A stretch of DNA of 64,000 nt, from positions 11,769,001 through 11,833,000 of the forward strand of contig NC_090287.1 in assembly GCF_037392515.1 (NCBI RefSeq). Direction: 5' to 3'. This stretch comes from Haliotis asinina. Lineage: Eukaryota; Mollusca; Gastropoda; Lepetellida; Haliotidae. Positions 43,026 through 55,900 of the stretch are shown in pieces. The notes beneath the pieces were generated by a model, which was given only the letters and a program-made list of their open reading frames with translations, did no database searches and was not told where the DNA came from. Every line of letters begins with the position of its first letter. Position 1 is the stretch's first letter. The position numbers and the translations under genes were made by a program.

Positions 43026-44226
43026 TGTCACTTTGAGATAATGGCAATGGAGTAAAGCTCAATTCGTGTGAAAGTTCGATGGTCAAGCAATTTCTGTACA
43101 TGAACTACTTACTTCACATCCTTGAAAATAAATAAAAAACTGTTAACTAAATCAGAAAAAAAATGAAAGCAACCCACATTTATTATCATTTTGTGACGTC
43201 ACAAATATCGGAGACGTCGTAAGGTGTGTTCGCAGCAATAAATCACTGATCATTTACAACTGAAAATCGGTTTGGAATGTTTAAGTCCACACACAGCTAT
43301 ATTACAGCATTGTGAAGACAGTCTGCAACTCGAATCGGGTGCAGTCATGCCATTGTGTCATATCATGATATACGATGACAGAGCACGTGTTTAGGAACCA
43401 CCGTCAAACAGCAATGATACCGGATATTCTCTAAAAAGATGAGCGTACCCAGCTACACTAGGGGCACCTGCCAAAAAGCATTGCAAATGCTAATCAGTTG
43501 TTTACCGAATAAGTTTGGGAACACGTGGTACAAATCAAAATATGGAAACGCATCCAACAGCATTTTGGACGTTTACCATAAACGCAGTTTCGATTCCCCA
43601 CAAGGGTCCAATACGTAAAGTCCATTGTTGGTATCCTCCGCCGTGATATTTCTTCAAGCGGCGTAAAACGAAACTGATTCACTCAAATTCACTCATCCGT
43701 GGACTGTACAACGTCATTTTATTTCCAATTTCACGTCATATTCTTTAGGCACGGCCAGTTTAATCATGTTCGCTGGATAAACGAATACGTGGTTTGAAAG
43801 TATTGTGATGAAAAGTATTTGGCTAGGGTATAAACAGGAAACGTATGGAAATTAAAATCTGTAACGATGTTTGCTCTAAATAAAGCGAGTGCGTGAGTGA
43901 GTGAGTGAGTGTGGTTTACGCAACCTTTAGCAATTTTCCAACAATATCCCGGCGGGGTATACAAGAAATGAACTTCACACATTGTACCTAAGTGGCCACC
44001 TCAGCTCCCTCTATGAACAAAGTGATTACCGTAGAGATGGCGAGCTGCCATTCGTAATTTTTTTTCAAATGTCGTCTACCAACTTTCGACAAGAAAGATG
44101 ATATTCTTTCAAATTAGAAGGGATGAAACTTATACTTCGAGACAACAGAAACTTCGACACGTCAAAGTTCGACACAACGGTGTTTCATCATATATACAAA
44201 CAAAATTCGATATAGTATTGGGTTAC
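43026..44226. other. Intron of sulfotransferase copy 3 with two SINE pieces
   Basis: 43,570-43,695 (+) is the 3' two thirds of the tRNA-derived SINE ('gattccccacaagggtccaa', 'gcggcgtaaaacg'). 43,890-44,005 (-) is another ('gtgagtgagtgagtgtggtt', 'caacaatatcccggcggggt'). Nothing coding seen. Confidence 0.6.
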
Positions 44227-44305
44227 CTGTTATCCAGAGGAAGGTTACACAGCAAACAAATACCGCAAGCAGAATAAACGAGAACGCCGACTTTTTCTTT
44301 AACAT
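44227..44305 (-). CDS. Sulfotransferase copy 3, exon 1 (membrane anchor)
   Basis: ATG at 44,305, 26 codons plus one base: MLKKKSAFSFILLAVFVCCV and then TFLWIT, ending at a donor G|gtaacc. Three lysines before a ~20-residue hydrophobic run form a classic type II signal-anchor for the Golgi. Length and phase equal those of the 37.5-kb exon. The next - strand catalytic exon is at 41,594, a 2.6-kb intron away. Confidence 0.65.
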
Positions 44306-44704
44306 GATTATGGCAAAACTGACGAGCAAATATTACACAAGTTGTTTCCTCTCATCGCTCGGATTCTCGCAGCATGGGGACGTGCTTTTGTCATTACAAC
44401 GAGTACTGGCTTGTCATATTTAACCACCGCCTTTGTTCCTTTCTCGTGGTTTCTTTACTTTCACGTAACAAATTAGATCATTTCCTCGATGCGGAATGTG
44501 TTAAATTTCTTTGTTGTCGTTGCCAAATAGGTATGTTGTCAGTGTCGGGATATCTTTTGTTTTATTGCTCTGTATTTTAGGCTTCTCCGGGTTAAGAGAC
44601 ACGGCGGGCTGTACCTATGTCGCTTTCATAATGCGACTCAATTATACATATTCAGCACAAATAGGTGCAATGGATATTATGCAGGTTTGTTTGTACGTCA
44701 CTCT

Positions 44705-44860
44705 TTAGGTTTTACGCCGCTGTTAGCAATATTCCAACAAAACCACGGCTGGGGGACATCAAAAATTGGTCTCCGTCACTGGAACATGTGGGGAATCAAA
44801 CCCGTATCTTCGGCGTGACGTGCGAGCGCCTTAACAACCATAATGCTTCCCTACTTTCCC
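44705..44860 (-). repeat. tRNA-derived SINE copy
   Basis: 'ggttttacgccgctgttagc', 'aatattccaaca', 'ctgggggacatcaaaaattg', 'gtggggaatcaaacccgtat' and 'cttcggcgtgacgtgcgagc' give the reverse complement of the whole family except the outermost head. Confidence 0.85.
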
Positions 44861-45144
44861 TTATAGACATTTAGTGTTAAATTTATAACAAAAGTTGGTC
44901 TTGAATACAAGTAGTTTTTGGTATGTGCTCTCAGTGGTGTTGCTCTGTGAATTAGTGATCGTTAATGCTTGTTAAAACATATCTCGATTATCCTTTATCA
45001 GATCCAACTTGGTTGGAGGCTTGGCTGGTTGCTGGATTGGTTGTTAAACGTCGCAGTCAGCCCTTAGATGCTGGTGAGTTTTAGGACTCCTCTCTTAAAA
45101 CACACCGAGTGTAAATGCAGAATGTAGATCTGCTTATGTCACTG

Positions 45145-45460
45145 TTAGGGGCGGTGGGGTAGCCTCGTGGTTAAAGCGTCAGCTCGTCACGCCTACGACC
45201 CGGGTTCGATTCCCCACACGGGTATAATGTGTGCAGCCCATTTCATAAATGATAATGGACTTTTATAAAGCGCATGTATCCGAGCACTTGAAGTGTTAAT
45301 AATTTGTGCACTTGATAGGGAAAGTTAGGAGGTCAGACAAGTTCTATGTAGTAGAATGATCCCTTGCCGAATGAAGCTAAGCGGATCTTGGGGACTGTCA
45401 TCAAGGGCTGGGTTTGATGGAATATTGCTGCAAGTGGCACAAACCTAAACACTCTCACTG
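45145..45460 (+). repeat. tRNA-derived SINE split by a second repeat
   Basis: The head 45,145-45,247 ('ggggcggtggggtagcctcg', 'cgacccgggttcgattcccc') ends in 'gcagcccattt', and the tail resumes at about 45,405 ('ggtttgatggaatattgctg', 'caagtggcac'). The ~155 bases between ('ataaagcgcatgtatccgag' and on) resemble another common repeat whose relatives are at 53,620 and 63,405 ('gcgc..tatcca'). This is a nested insertion. Confidence 0.6.
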
Positions 45461-45724
45461 GAAGGTGCAATGATGTAACATCGGACTGACTGACAGGTGC
45501 ATAAGAACAATACTCTATCTGAAGAGCAAAATGGCTTCAGAAAAAACACACATTTGCATGAAACACATATCCAATAACACACGCAAGATGGGAAAAACAC
45601 TAAGCAGTCTGTAATATATGTATATATGTAAACACCTTCAATAATCTCAATCTAAAGATACTGTGTTAGTATCACATGTAAACTGTGGGAGGTGGGGAAG
45701 TGTCATTAACGATGTAAAACATAT

Positions 45725-46400
45725 CTCGTGGTGTTAAACAAGGTTGTTCAGTCTCTCCATTACTGTTCTCACTTATTGAGGATCGGTGGGGTCTTTATAA
45801 ATAATGCATACAAAGACAACAAGCTCTCCATCACTGTCTACAGGAAACACACACACAGACCGACCAATAACTTCCCTTTAAATCCAACCACCTTCTACGG
45901 CTTAAGAAAGGCGTCGTTGCAACCCTCGCCCGAAGAGTCAAGAACTGTCTGCTCGACAACAGAAGCCCTGGAACGGCGCTAAACTACCCCCGCCATGTTT
46001 TCGTCTATTATAACCAGTATCCCCCGCAAGTTAATCAACAATGTCATCAGATCCACCCTTAAACCAAGGGATAAACCACCCTGTCGGCAATCAGCACCCT
46101 TAGTAATAAGTATCCCGTTAACAACTCCAAACTGCCATAACCGACCACACCCAAACCAACCCTGACCGTGACATCCTGTGGAACAGCAGCGATATCTTGG
46201 AAATCATCCGTGCTAACTACATGATTGGGAAACTACTTGAAGGCATAAATATCCAACTTCTCAAACCCACCATGAATAGCGATAAAGCCTATTTCATCTC
46301 CCTATCTATCACCAACAAATCAAACATCGCCAAATCTGCTCAAATCACTTTCAGGCATCCAATGTACATCAGCCGTGTTAATTGTATATACAAATAGCAG
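45725..46400 (+). mobile_element. Penelope-like retroelement fragment, 3' part with endonuclease end
   Basis: Over several + frames: 'KLSITVYRKHTHTD' (the PLE 'VYRK.THTD' box after the RT palm), 'VATLARRVKNCLL', 'RHVFVYYNQYPPQ', 'STLKPRDKPP', and 'DILWNSSDILEIIRANYMIG' with 'LLKPTMNSD' (46,170-46,290). The last resembles the C-terminal part of the GIY-YIG endonuclease of PLEs. The copy is broken in several places and covers only the 3' portion. It is a fossil, separate from the one at 4.06-5.16 kb, and represents the complementary half of the element. Confidence 0.65.
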
Positions 46401-49400
46401 TAGTGTGTATATTCTCCATGTTTCAAATTGTTGTACCAATTGCTTGATATCAGTGTCGTACTCAGTGCAATAAATAAGTTATAATTTTCTGTCCCCAGAA
46501 CTTGGTTTTCCTCCATCTTAACAACTTCAAAAATGCCTCTCAAAGAAATGTATAAATAATTTTATTATCGCGGGAATAATATTCATTGAAGGCAAAACGC
46601 GATGTCTGTTGGACCACTTCAATCATTGATAAGTGGGGACTCGGTGTTCATCGAAACGAACGTGCAATTTTCAATGTAGAACGAAAGCTGTACTTCTAAA
46701 CAGTATATTAACAATAACGTGCAACGATATAGCCGTGGTGCTCTGTGGTTCATCTCTAGAAGCAGCTCGTGGGAAACGAAATGTGTGTGATCAATGAATG
46801 TTTTTGATGCTGACCCCTAGACTGAGACACGAAGCCTAAACCAGATATCAATTTCTACCGATCTAAATTTTGACATGATGAAAGGTAACAAGAGATCAAT
46901 GACTAAGTATACGGTATTATTATACCGATATACACAGTTCTGGGTTAATACAATAACAAGAGGTCAATACAATATGTGACGTGCGCACGTCCTGAACTTA
47001 ACACAGTCACAGTAAATGGTTGGAGTGCAACATGTGTTCTGTTCAGGAAACCAGAATGTTGAGTTCTGAATCGGTAGTAAGGTTGGTGCTTTCCTTTAAC
47101 TTCATTAATCAGTAAAGTCGTCCATTTCAGATTAATTTGCTTATTAGCATTTGGCAGTTTGCTCGGCGCTTCCGAACAGGTTTATCTTTACAGCGTTGCG
47201 TGGCATTGTCGACGCTCACCGATATCTTTCTTATCCGCATTTGGCTAGTAAATGACACAAGGCTTTGAATCACTACCGCCATAAACTAACTGACTGCCTT
47301 TCATTATGTACATCATCTACTGCCTCGCTGAACTTTGTAGTTTCCTCAATGTCCGCAGACAAAAGACAGTTCTCATGTAATTAGGTTGCCGTATACAGTC
47401 AATGGACAGATCAAGATACAACTGCACACAAGACTGTATGTATGCATAAATCTGTGGAAAAGAGCAATAACAAGAAACAGGTTTACGACAGCTATATCTT
47501 CTTGTAGCAGCACTCTGCTACTGTAACTTACACGATGTCCAGTCTTGAATGGATTGCAATAGCGCTCTCAAGAGAGAGAGAACTAAGACGTTTTGTCTGC
47601 AACAAGCTCCCTGCATGGATGTTGGTATCCGAGTGAGCAGATATCACTCCAGGTGTTAGTATCAGCACAAACCACGAGAGCGCTTGATATTTTACAAGCG
47701 TTTCCTTCGATTTGAAGTAACAATAATCAGAAATTTTACTCCTTTTGCTACCATACAAGATGTAACTCATCACAAACAATAGTCCCCGGTCTGTTGTGGA
47801 AATGAATTACACAAACTTGGCGACAGTCGTGACAGAAAAGTGATATTGCACCTTTGATAACATACTTTTCACAGGCAAATTCCCAATGCCAGACAACACC
47901 CCTTTAGTGTAGTTCGACATCACTATCCCATCGCAATTAATCCACCCACTTTTGTAACTAGAAGCCACTCTGTCCGAGTTTCCAATACACATTCTGGATG
48001 ACTAGCAGTTCAACCCTGTATTATATAATACACAACAATCTGAAGATAATACATAGCCTTTATTGTGAATGTGTACCTGAGTATATCCAAGACGTTTACC
48101 CTGTATCACAGATGAAGCTGAAGATGTCACATGCCAAAATTTCAAACCTATTAAACAACACTTATCACTTTCTTGTCATGGATTCAATAATCTTTACAGG
48201 GATGCACACAGGAATTTCGGACAACTCTCAACAATTTAGATTATGTGCTACTCCTGACAAATGAAAATAGCTACAGGTCTCTAAATGCCACGACTACTCT
48301 AGGTTTAGATGGCCAAATAACTAACTCCATATACATGCTGAAAGAGACACGACCACTTGCATCTTAATAGGAATATCTGGTTACACAGTGGTGTTTCTAA
48401 CTCCTTAATCCAAATGTTTAGGTTCACATAAATATCTGACAATTGCAGAAAAACATTCAACAAACTGGACTTTGAATACAGGACGAAAATAACTTTGAAC
48501 CACTTAATCCACACATACAAACAGTATGATAAAAACATGTTTTATACACAAACATTACACGGTACTTTCACGCAGGGTACTGGAGATCAAGTGGATTTGA
48601 TCCATTACATGGTAAACTATCCACACTTCAAACAGAAACAATCGTTCCAAGCATTGCTCATAATGAACTAAGCAGTAAGTGGGTAAACAGCAGACTCAAA
48701 GCCCTGCAAACTGTAAACAGTCATGCAGAGCACACCATCAAGTTGATCCAGGAAAACTCAGAGATGTAGAATAGCATCAGGTCGAGCCATCAGTTTATCA
48801 TCCAACACCAGACCAAGTTTCATCTGGCGTCTTCATTCTTATGATGCTTGAAGTGAAACTATCCAAGATCAGCAGACTGAAACATAGGAGAGCAAACTCT
48901 TACCATCATGTCACAGTGACTGTTATTGACGTTTACACCATTCCTCTATGATGAAAGACTCTCGTTTCTTAGAGTTAATGTGTTGGTGTTAATCATCATT
49001 AGACTCTCAAAAGACGAAAGATGTTTTACAGTGTCTGCAATATTACACCGATTGTGGAAACATGCCATTACTCTTAACTGTACCATGCAAATCAGTGTCT
49101 GATAACAAGAACAAAAACACATGCAGACAGGGAACAACAGCGAAAAAAGCTGTCAGGTCACATATTTTCATGAATGGCGTATTCTCAGCAGTAGGACAGT
49201 GCTTGCCAAGAAATGACTTACGGCTTGTTCATGTTGACCTGAGCTAATCTACACATGTATGACCTGGTAGGTCAATTGGCACAAATGGCAGGTCACTTTA
49301 ACTTCATTATGATTAAATAGGGGTGCAGGGAATGGTAAACAGCAGCCTTGTCTAAGCTGTTCGCACATGTTGACTATCAACTGACAAAGGTGCACCCCTT

Positions 49401-49984
49401 CACAATAATAGACCCAACCAGTTTTGACAAGGTCATGTAATGCATTATTATTCACTTGATCAGATCAAGCTGAACAAGCTTAACAAACTAAGTTCATATG
49501 GGTGGCTAGTATTTTGTTTCCCAAAACACACACAAGGTATACTTACAAGTTGGAATCTTTACTTAGAGATGAATTATAATATACATACTTCAAGGTATGT
49601 GATTAAGTACTGATGGTATTTTATACATAACAAAGCACATTTTATAATCCATAGCCAAAGGGGGTCATTCTGTCGAGCTTGTAATGTCCAAGATTACCGC
49701 ACTTATGTTGCATCCATGTCAGTTGGTAAAGCATGTTTAGATGAGGCATGAAATCTTGCTGCACTAGTCCAATAAAACTGACGTAAAGTTAGACTAGTAC
49801 CAGCAGCCACACAAAAAATGTTCAAGTAAATCATTTAATTAATGATCCAGAATTTGATATATTCCATTTCATTTCACCTAAAAAGGCAAAGAAACCCAAG
49901 TCATGCATAAAGCCCTCATCACTGGTTCTTTTCATTTTACCTTCTCACTGGTCACTTTCAGTAACAAATTTCAGTAACAGCTGC
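46401..49984. other. No supported gene; 3' side of selenoprotein W
   Basis: On the - strand 47,528-47,779 ends with a perfect donor context (CGT|gtaagt near 47,529) after an 84-codon open frame with a hydrophobic segment (LSWFVLILTPGVI); it could be an exon of an unknown gene but has no start or acceptor I trust. 49,300-49,984 should contain the selenoprotein W 3'UTR with its SECIS element. I scanned it for an ATGA..AA..TGA core in a stem and found no convincing fold. The rest is empty. Confidence 0.35.
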
Positions 49985-52900
49985 CTAAAGAGCTGCATTG
50001 ATGGCATTGACAATCTTTTGCAACTTGGCATGGTTGTCAACAAAGCTGTCACCATTCTGGAACAAATAAATTTCTGTTACTGCAAATCAACTGATACAAG
50101 GGCATTTCAATTATCAAAAACACTGGTAGCAATATTGCAATATATCATCTTAAATGTCAAATATTAAAATGACAATTGAAAATAGCTACTTATATCCTGG
50201 TTTCACATGAATCTGTCCCAACAATGTAAATGTGTGACAGAATGTGTTAACAGGGGGTATACATTTTACAACTGATCTTTCACTCGAGACATACTACTGC
50301 TGTACACTGCAACCATATTTGTCTTTGTACATTCAGCTCTGTCAACACAGTTGAAACAGACTACAAACATCAAGTTTAGATAAGTATCCAGACCTTAAAG
50401 ATGCTGTATTCACTTAAAGTAACATCTGTAAGGTCTCTGCATGAACCTTCTACATTTCCATCAGCAGTGATGCTGTGGTAAATGCAAGCTACTGACCAAT
50501 TTGATGAAGCTGCAAAAAATATTGATAAACTTCTATGGCTCGAATGTTACGAAAATGCTAACAGCATACACTAGTTTGTTTTTGTTTATGGGAAAATTTG
50601 GATCTTAAGTGTATGGTCCTGTACATCCTCTAAATACCCCAAAGTGTTTTCAGTTCACCAGGTAGGTTAAGACTTTGAACATTAATTTTCTAAAATCAGT
50701 GTGCCAGCATCATAGGGGAGGACATTCCTTATTGACGCAAGTCATGGATTGTCATTCCACAAAACGTTTCTAACATAACAAGCTATCATAACTATACAGT
50801 TTATCATAGGCTTACAATTGATGTAATGCTGTGAATGCCTTGTGGATTAAGCCCTTGAATAATCATCGCTTTACCGAAAACCCACAACCACATTATAGAG
50901 CTGACAAATCAAGCATGATTATCAGATTTCATTACTTGGATGACTTGATAACCATGTTGAAAGGACACTTACCTTCTTTGAATGCACAAGCTTGCCATTG
51001 ACAGTGACCTCAAACTTGCCACTGAGGTTTGGTGTGGCCTCAGAAGTCTGGAAAATCAAGAACACACATGATCTTTGATCCAAGCCTTGCGCAATAGCAC
51101 TTAAGTTCACAACAACATGCTTAAGGTAGAAAAATCTTATTTCTGGTTCAGCATGAAATGAGCTTATGAATAGTAACACATTGTGCTACCGTAGTTCCCT
51201 TGCACTGTTCTAACTGCAACAGCAAAACAAATTTCAGATTTTAACCTGAAAACTCGCCTGTCATTATACACATAATATGTTACTCCCCAAACAACAAAAA
51301 GAATGAAGTGAAAGTCCACCATATGTTTCCACATATCACTACATTTAATTCCTCATGACATGAATTGAATATTATGTAAATGAAGGACTGCAAAATGTTC
51401 TCTTTGGGTACTGGAATTACTTGTTTTTATATCATTGTCATTACGTTTCATTCATTAGAATTAAAGTCAAAGTATATTACTAAATGATTAACACACTTAC
51501 CACAGTAACTTACAAATCTTAATATACTTTATTTAGGAGAGTACTCCTGTGAATTTTACACTGATTTAATGCATTATGAATTAAGCATACTACCTGGTAC
51601 CCATAGAAAATTTAGACTCACTACTGTAAATAAACTTTTACTTGATCAACCGTAATAAACTACATTTTGCAAAAAAAATTCATAACGGTTATAGGTACTG
51701 TGTACACATGAATTGACTTACTGTAAAAAACAATCGTAATGTTGAAAAGATTACTGTTATGAGTTCAGTAAATGATAATAATCATTTGAAAATTGGCGAA
51801 TTGATAACAAAACTTTACACCAAAACATAGCTGTTCACACGCACAAGTTTTGCACATGCTTTTCAGAATTTTGATGCTTGACCCTTGTACAAGTTACTAC
51901 ATAAGGTTTGCATCTGAATCCTCCATATTAGTGGAGAAATTCATCTTTCATCTGAAAATAGATTTACACATGACTTATAGTGGGTGCTTTAAGTGAGTCA
52001 AAATGATTGATGAATAGTATATTTTAATGAAATTGGTTTGGGGGGCCATTCACACTCACCACATCGATTTCGCCCCCAAATTCGTCCATAAGTTCTGTCT
52101 CCAGCTTATGGAACTGAAAGGAAACAACAACACATTGATCAGCATGTGTGAGTATAATGAATATTTACATATAGAAAACACTGATTACCATCTTGAACAC
52201 AATCACCATAATATACTGGACAAAATAAGTTAGGGATATTGGTATTCTTATTATTGATGTTTCATTAGTGTGTCAATGAATGAGTAGATCCCTATTCATA
52301 ATTTCAAAATTTACATTTATCCCTTTCTAATTTTGTCTAGTAGGGTGTTTGTTATGCTATTATCAGAGCAACAAAATTACACACAAAAAAGGAAATTTAA
52401 AAGAGCTCAAGTTCATGAAAGCATATAATTTACAAAAAATATTACATATTTTTTTCCAGGTTCCAAACCCAATGTTAAACATACATACATGTACTTAACA
52501 ACAACACCACCAATTCTACATCTTATGTTTTAGTACAATACAAAAGTCAGTTTTTTTCACAAGCTACCAAACAAATCTGCATGCCATACCTTGGGGGCGT
52601 AACCTCATCCGCCACTGCAAAAAAAATGAAAAGGAATGAAGTCATATTTACATGTATCAGTATAGCTAACGATTCTGTGTCACTGGTAAAGAAATAGAAA
52701 CACTGATGAAACAATTTTCAACCAGCGCCTTCGCTCAGCGCAACTGTTTTCCTTTAATATTAGTATTACGCATTCTTTCCATCATTATCATTGCTCTTTT
52801 TCCATGAGATGTGGGAAAGAAACATGCTTCATCCTTTATACTAAAGCCGTAGATTCTTCTCGAACCTCTATGTTTCTTTGGTGGCCAGTATGGTGTACAA

Positions 52901-55900
52901 TAAAAGGCATAGAAAATTAATGAGAAAATGACACTGCACCAATGCAGTACATTGCAGTATCAGCAGTACATTATTGAGAGTTCTCTATTTGTAACATCCA
53001 ACACCAACTTCAAAAGGATTAACAGAGTCACAATTTGCATGGATGGCCTGGAAATGGAATGTATTTGGATATCCTCACAAGCAAATAATACTTGCATAAC
53101 ATACCATATGTCAGTTAAGGTATCGCACCCATTTGTATTGAGTTATGTAAAACATAACGAGACAAGATTTCAGTCTTGACACACTGATTCAACTTTGTAG
53201 AGCTATTTAAAGACAGCTTTATTACTATTACTATTAAAATTAATTATTGAGCTTTACTGGATTCATTAGGCGAATGCTTGCAGGCCTGACAACTAAAGCA
53301 TAGCACATTTTCATCCGGGATAACCCAAGCCACCTGTGAAGGCGCTAGAAGGTTAATTGTCATGTCATGCCTTATTCCACCAAGTATCTGGGTGAACAGA
53401 GGCAATTTTTTAACAAACTCACTTGCTTACGGTGAGACCTTGGATGGGTCGGTGCAGACAAAAATAACTTAAACGGTGCAACTTAAACTACATCCTCAGC
53501 TTATGTTCATGAATAACTAACACACAGATATGATACGTACGATTACCCTATGAGGCAAAATAGATAAGTAATATCATGAATATTCATCATCATCATGTTA
53601 ATATTTGCATAGCGCCGGTATCCAGTTCAGTTGCACTTTGTTTTTCCCTCGCTCAGTGGATGTCCGTCTCAACAGCACATTGTATTATCAATCTCAACTC
53701 CCTGGGGACCATACAACTCTTGCAGCCACTAGGCACACACAGTTCATGTAGCTTTCCCATCCCTTCAAGGTACCCATTCACAACTGGGGGGACTGGGACA
53801 CTGTCACAGTACTTTGTCAAAGTTTACTGTACGTTGCTAATGGGTAATGAATATGAATATCTATTCCAGAGTACAATACTGAGTCAGCAGTTTATGTAGT
53901 ATTTATTACATTCAGTGAAACAATGAACAAATTATCTGACACAGTTTGACAACGCTGACAGTGTTAATTTATCATGACAATGTCATAACTTACTGCCTTT
54001 TGCCTAAATAAGCACTCTTGATTCCAACACTTCATGAATATTTATTTCTTTTGAATGACTAATGAACTGAATTAATAAAGGGACACATATGACTCACGGA
54101 AAAGGTTAAACTATAAAGTCCTCCTGTGTATACTCTTTCTTATACTCAAGATTTTAAATGCCTTGCATGTTTTCTCTCTACAACCATGAAGTTGAAAACA
54201 GGTTGTTTTGAATTACGTTAAAATAGATACATCAGTTTATACTGTTACATGACTCAAGAAAGTATAGGATGTGCCTTTCTTTCCTACCTACACAAAATGA
54301 AGACATAGACCAAATCAAGATTCTCCAAGACCTAAGAATAACATAACAATCGTAGTTTCCACAGTAAAATGCATGTTGAAATATTTGTCAATCACCAGTT
54401 CATATCTTCACAAACAATCATTGTTATTAATAATTTGACAAAATCACAGGTGTTTTTGTCCGTGGGTACAACACTGCCTGTTGGGAATCATTGAGTGCAT
54501 TAATGGACGTATTACACTTTATATGCTTTTGTGGGGCATTGCCAAGATACCTACACACCAATGGATATACCACAGATTTAGACTGCTCATATCACTGAAG
54601 TGAGCATGAATCAGCATTCTTGCACACACCAGTTCGTGCAGCTTCACCTATGATGCTATGGTGATTTCAGTATGCAGGTGTGTTTTGTTGATTTTAGGTG
54701 TGGCCTTTTCAAGAGTGACTGTATTCAGAAAATACAAACAACTGCAAACTGAAATAAATACTACTGAAAGGTTTGAACATGATTCAAATGGGAGAGTCTC
54801 CAGTGAAAACAAATGTAGGATTTGGAGGTTTTGACATCCTGGCGGTTAAAAGGAAATACAAATGCGGCATTTGGAAGTTTCTGCATCCTGACAGTTATAC
54901 GAAAATACAAATGTGTGATATGGAGGTTTAGACATCTTGACAATTATATGGAAATAAAAATGCAGGATTTTGAAGTTTTGATGTTCTGACACTTATATGG
55001 AAATACCATTTATTTATCCATTCAATCAATGGTCTTGAAAGTAAATTTCTACACCTTAATAAACATTTGGAACAGACTGACTGACCGCTTCCTTACTATA
55101 AATCTAATGTTGAAAGGTACAGATATGGGATGTTTCAGGGGTCCCAATTGGGAAATGATATTAAATAGCAATGATTTTAGTACAGGGAAACTCCCATATT
55201 TACAAAACACAACTATAACCACCTATTTTACATATCACCACCATTGTTATAAGATGGCTAGAATACCCATGGAACAAGTTCTACATGACTTTCAACAAGG
55301 TATGTTCACATTCCTTCTCCTAAAATATATACATCTTGATTTGGAAGTGCATGCTATGAGCACTGATTCATATTACTGGCAATCCAAACACATATGATGA
55401 TATGTGAGAGTGCTGTTGTCTGAATGTTCATAAATCACTGTGCCTGTTAAAATTTCTATTCTATCATGGTAGTAAAGTCCAACCAATATCGGTCGTGCCA
55501 TTTGGGGGAAAGCCATAAGCAGGGAAAAACCTCATGAAAAGACATTCTAACTCCTGACTGGATGATTTATCATACTGTCCTGAAAAACTCATCCCCGCGA
55601 TCCCATTTGACTTAGACAATCTCACACTCCACCTGCATGATTGTTGAATAAGACATATTTTGACCACAGGAACACAAGTGGGTATGCTTGATCTTTTGTC
55701 TGTTGACTGTTGATAATTCAAGCTAATAACATACACTGTAACAGGGATTTACCTTCAGTCCTGTATTTGAGAATTCCTGGCATGCATGCATATAATTTTC
55801 AGGGGTCCAGGACAACAAAATGGGTGTCCCAGACACTTACATATTGTTATTACTACTGATATTGTATTGGGTATTATTATCAACACATTGATTGTTACAG

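Noticed and set aside
52590-52614. The in-frame TGA in the selenoprotein W exon as a sign of a pseudogene
   Set aside because: It falls exactly at the selenocysteine of the CxxU motif, all splice sites are consensus and the frame closes; it is the expected Sec codon.
53576-53899. 107-codon ORF
   Set aside because: Overlaps a dispersed repeat whose sister copy at 63.4 kb does not keep the frame.
55029-55397. 122-codon ORF in the selenoprotein W intron
   Set aside because: AT-rich, no motif, no splice context and no homologue I recognise; consistent with chance.
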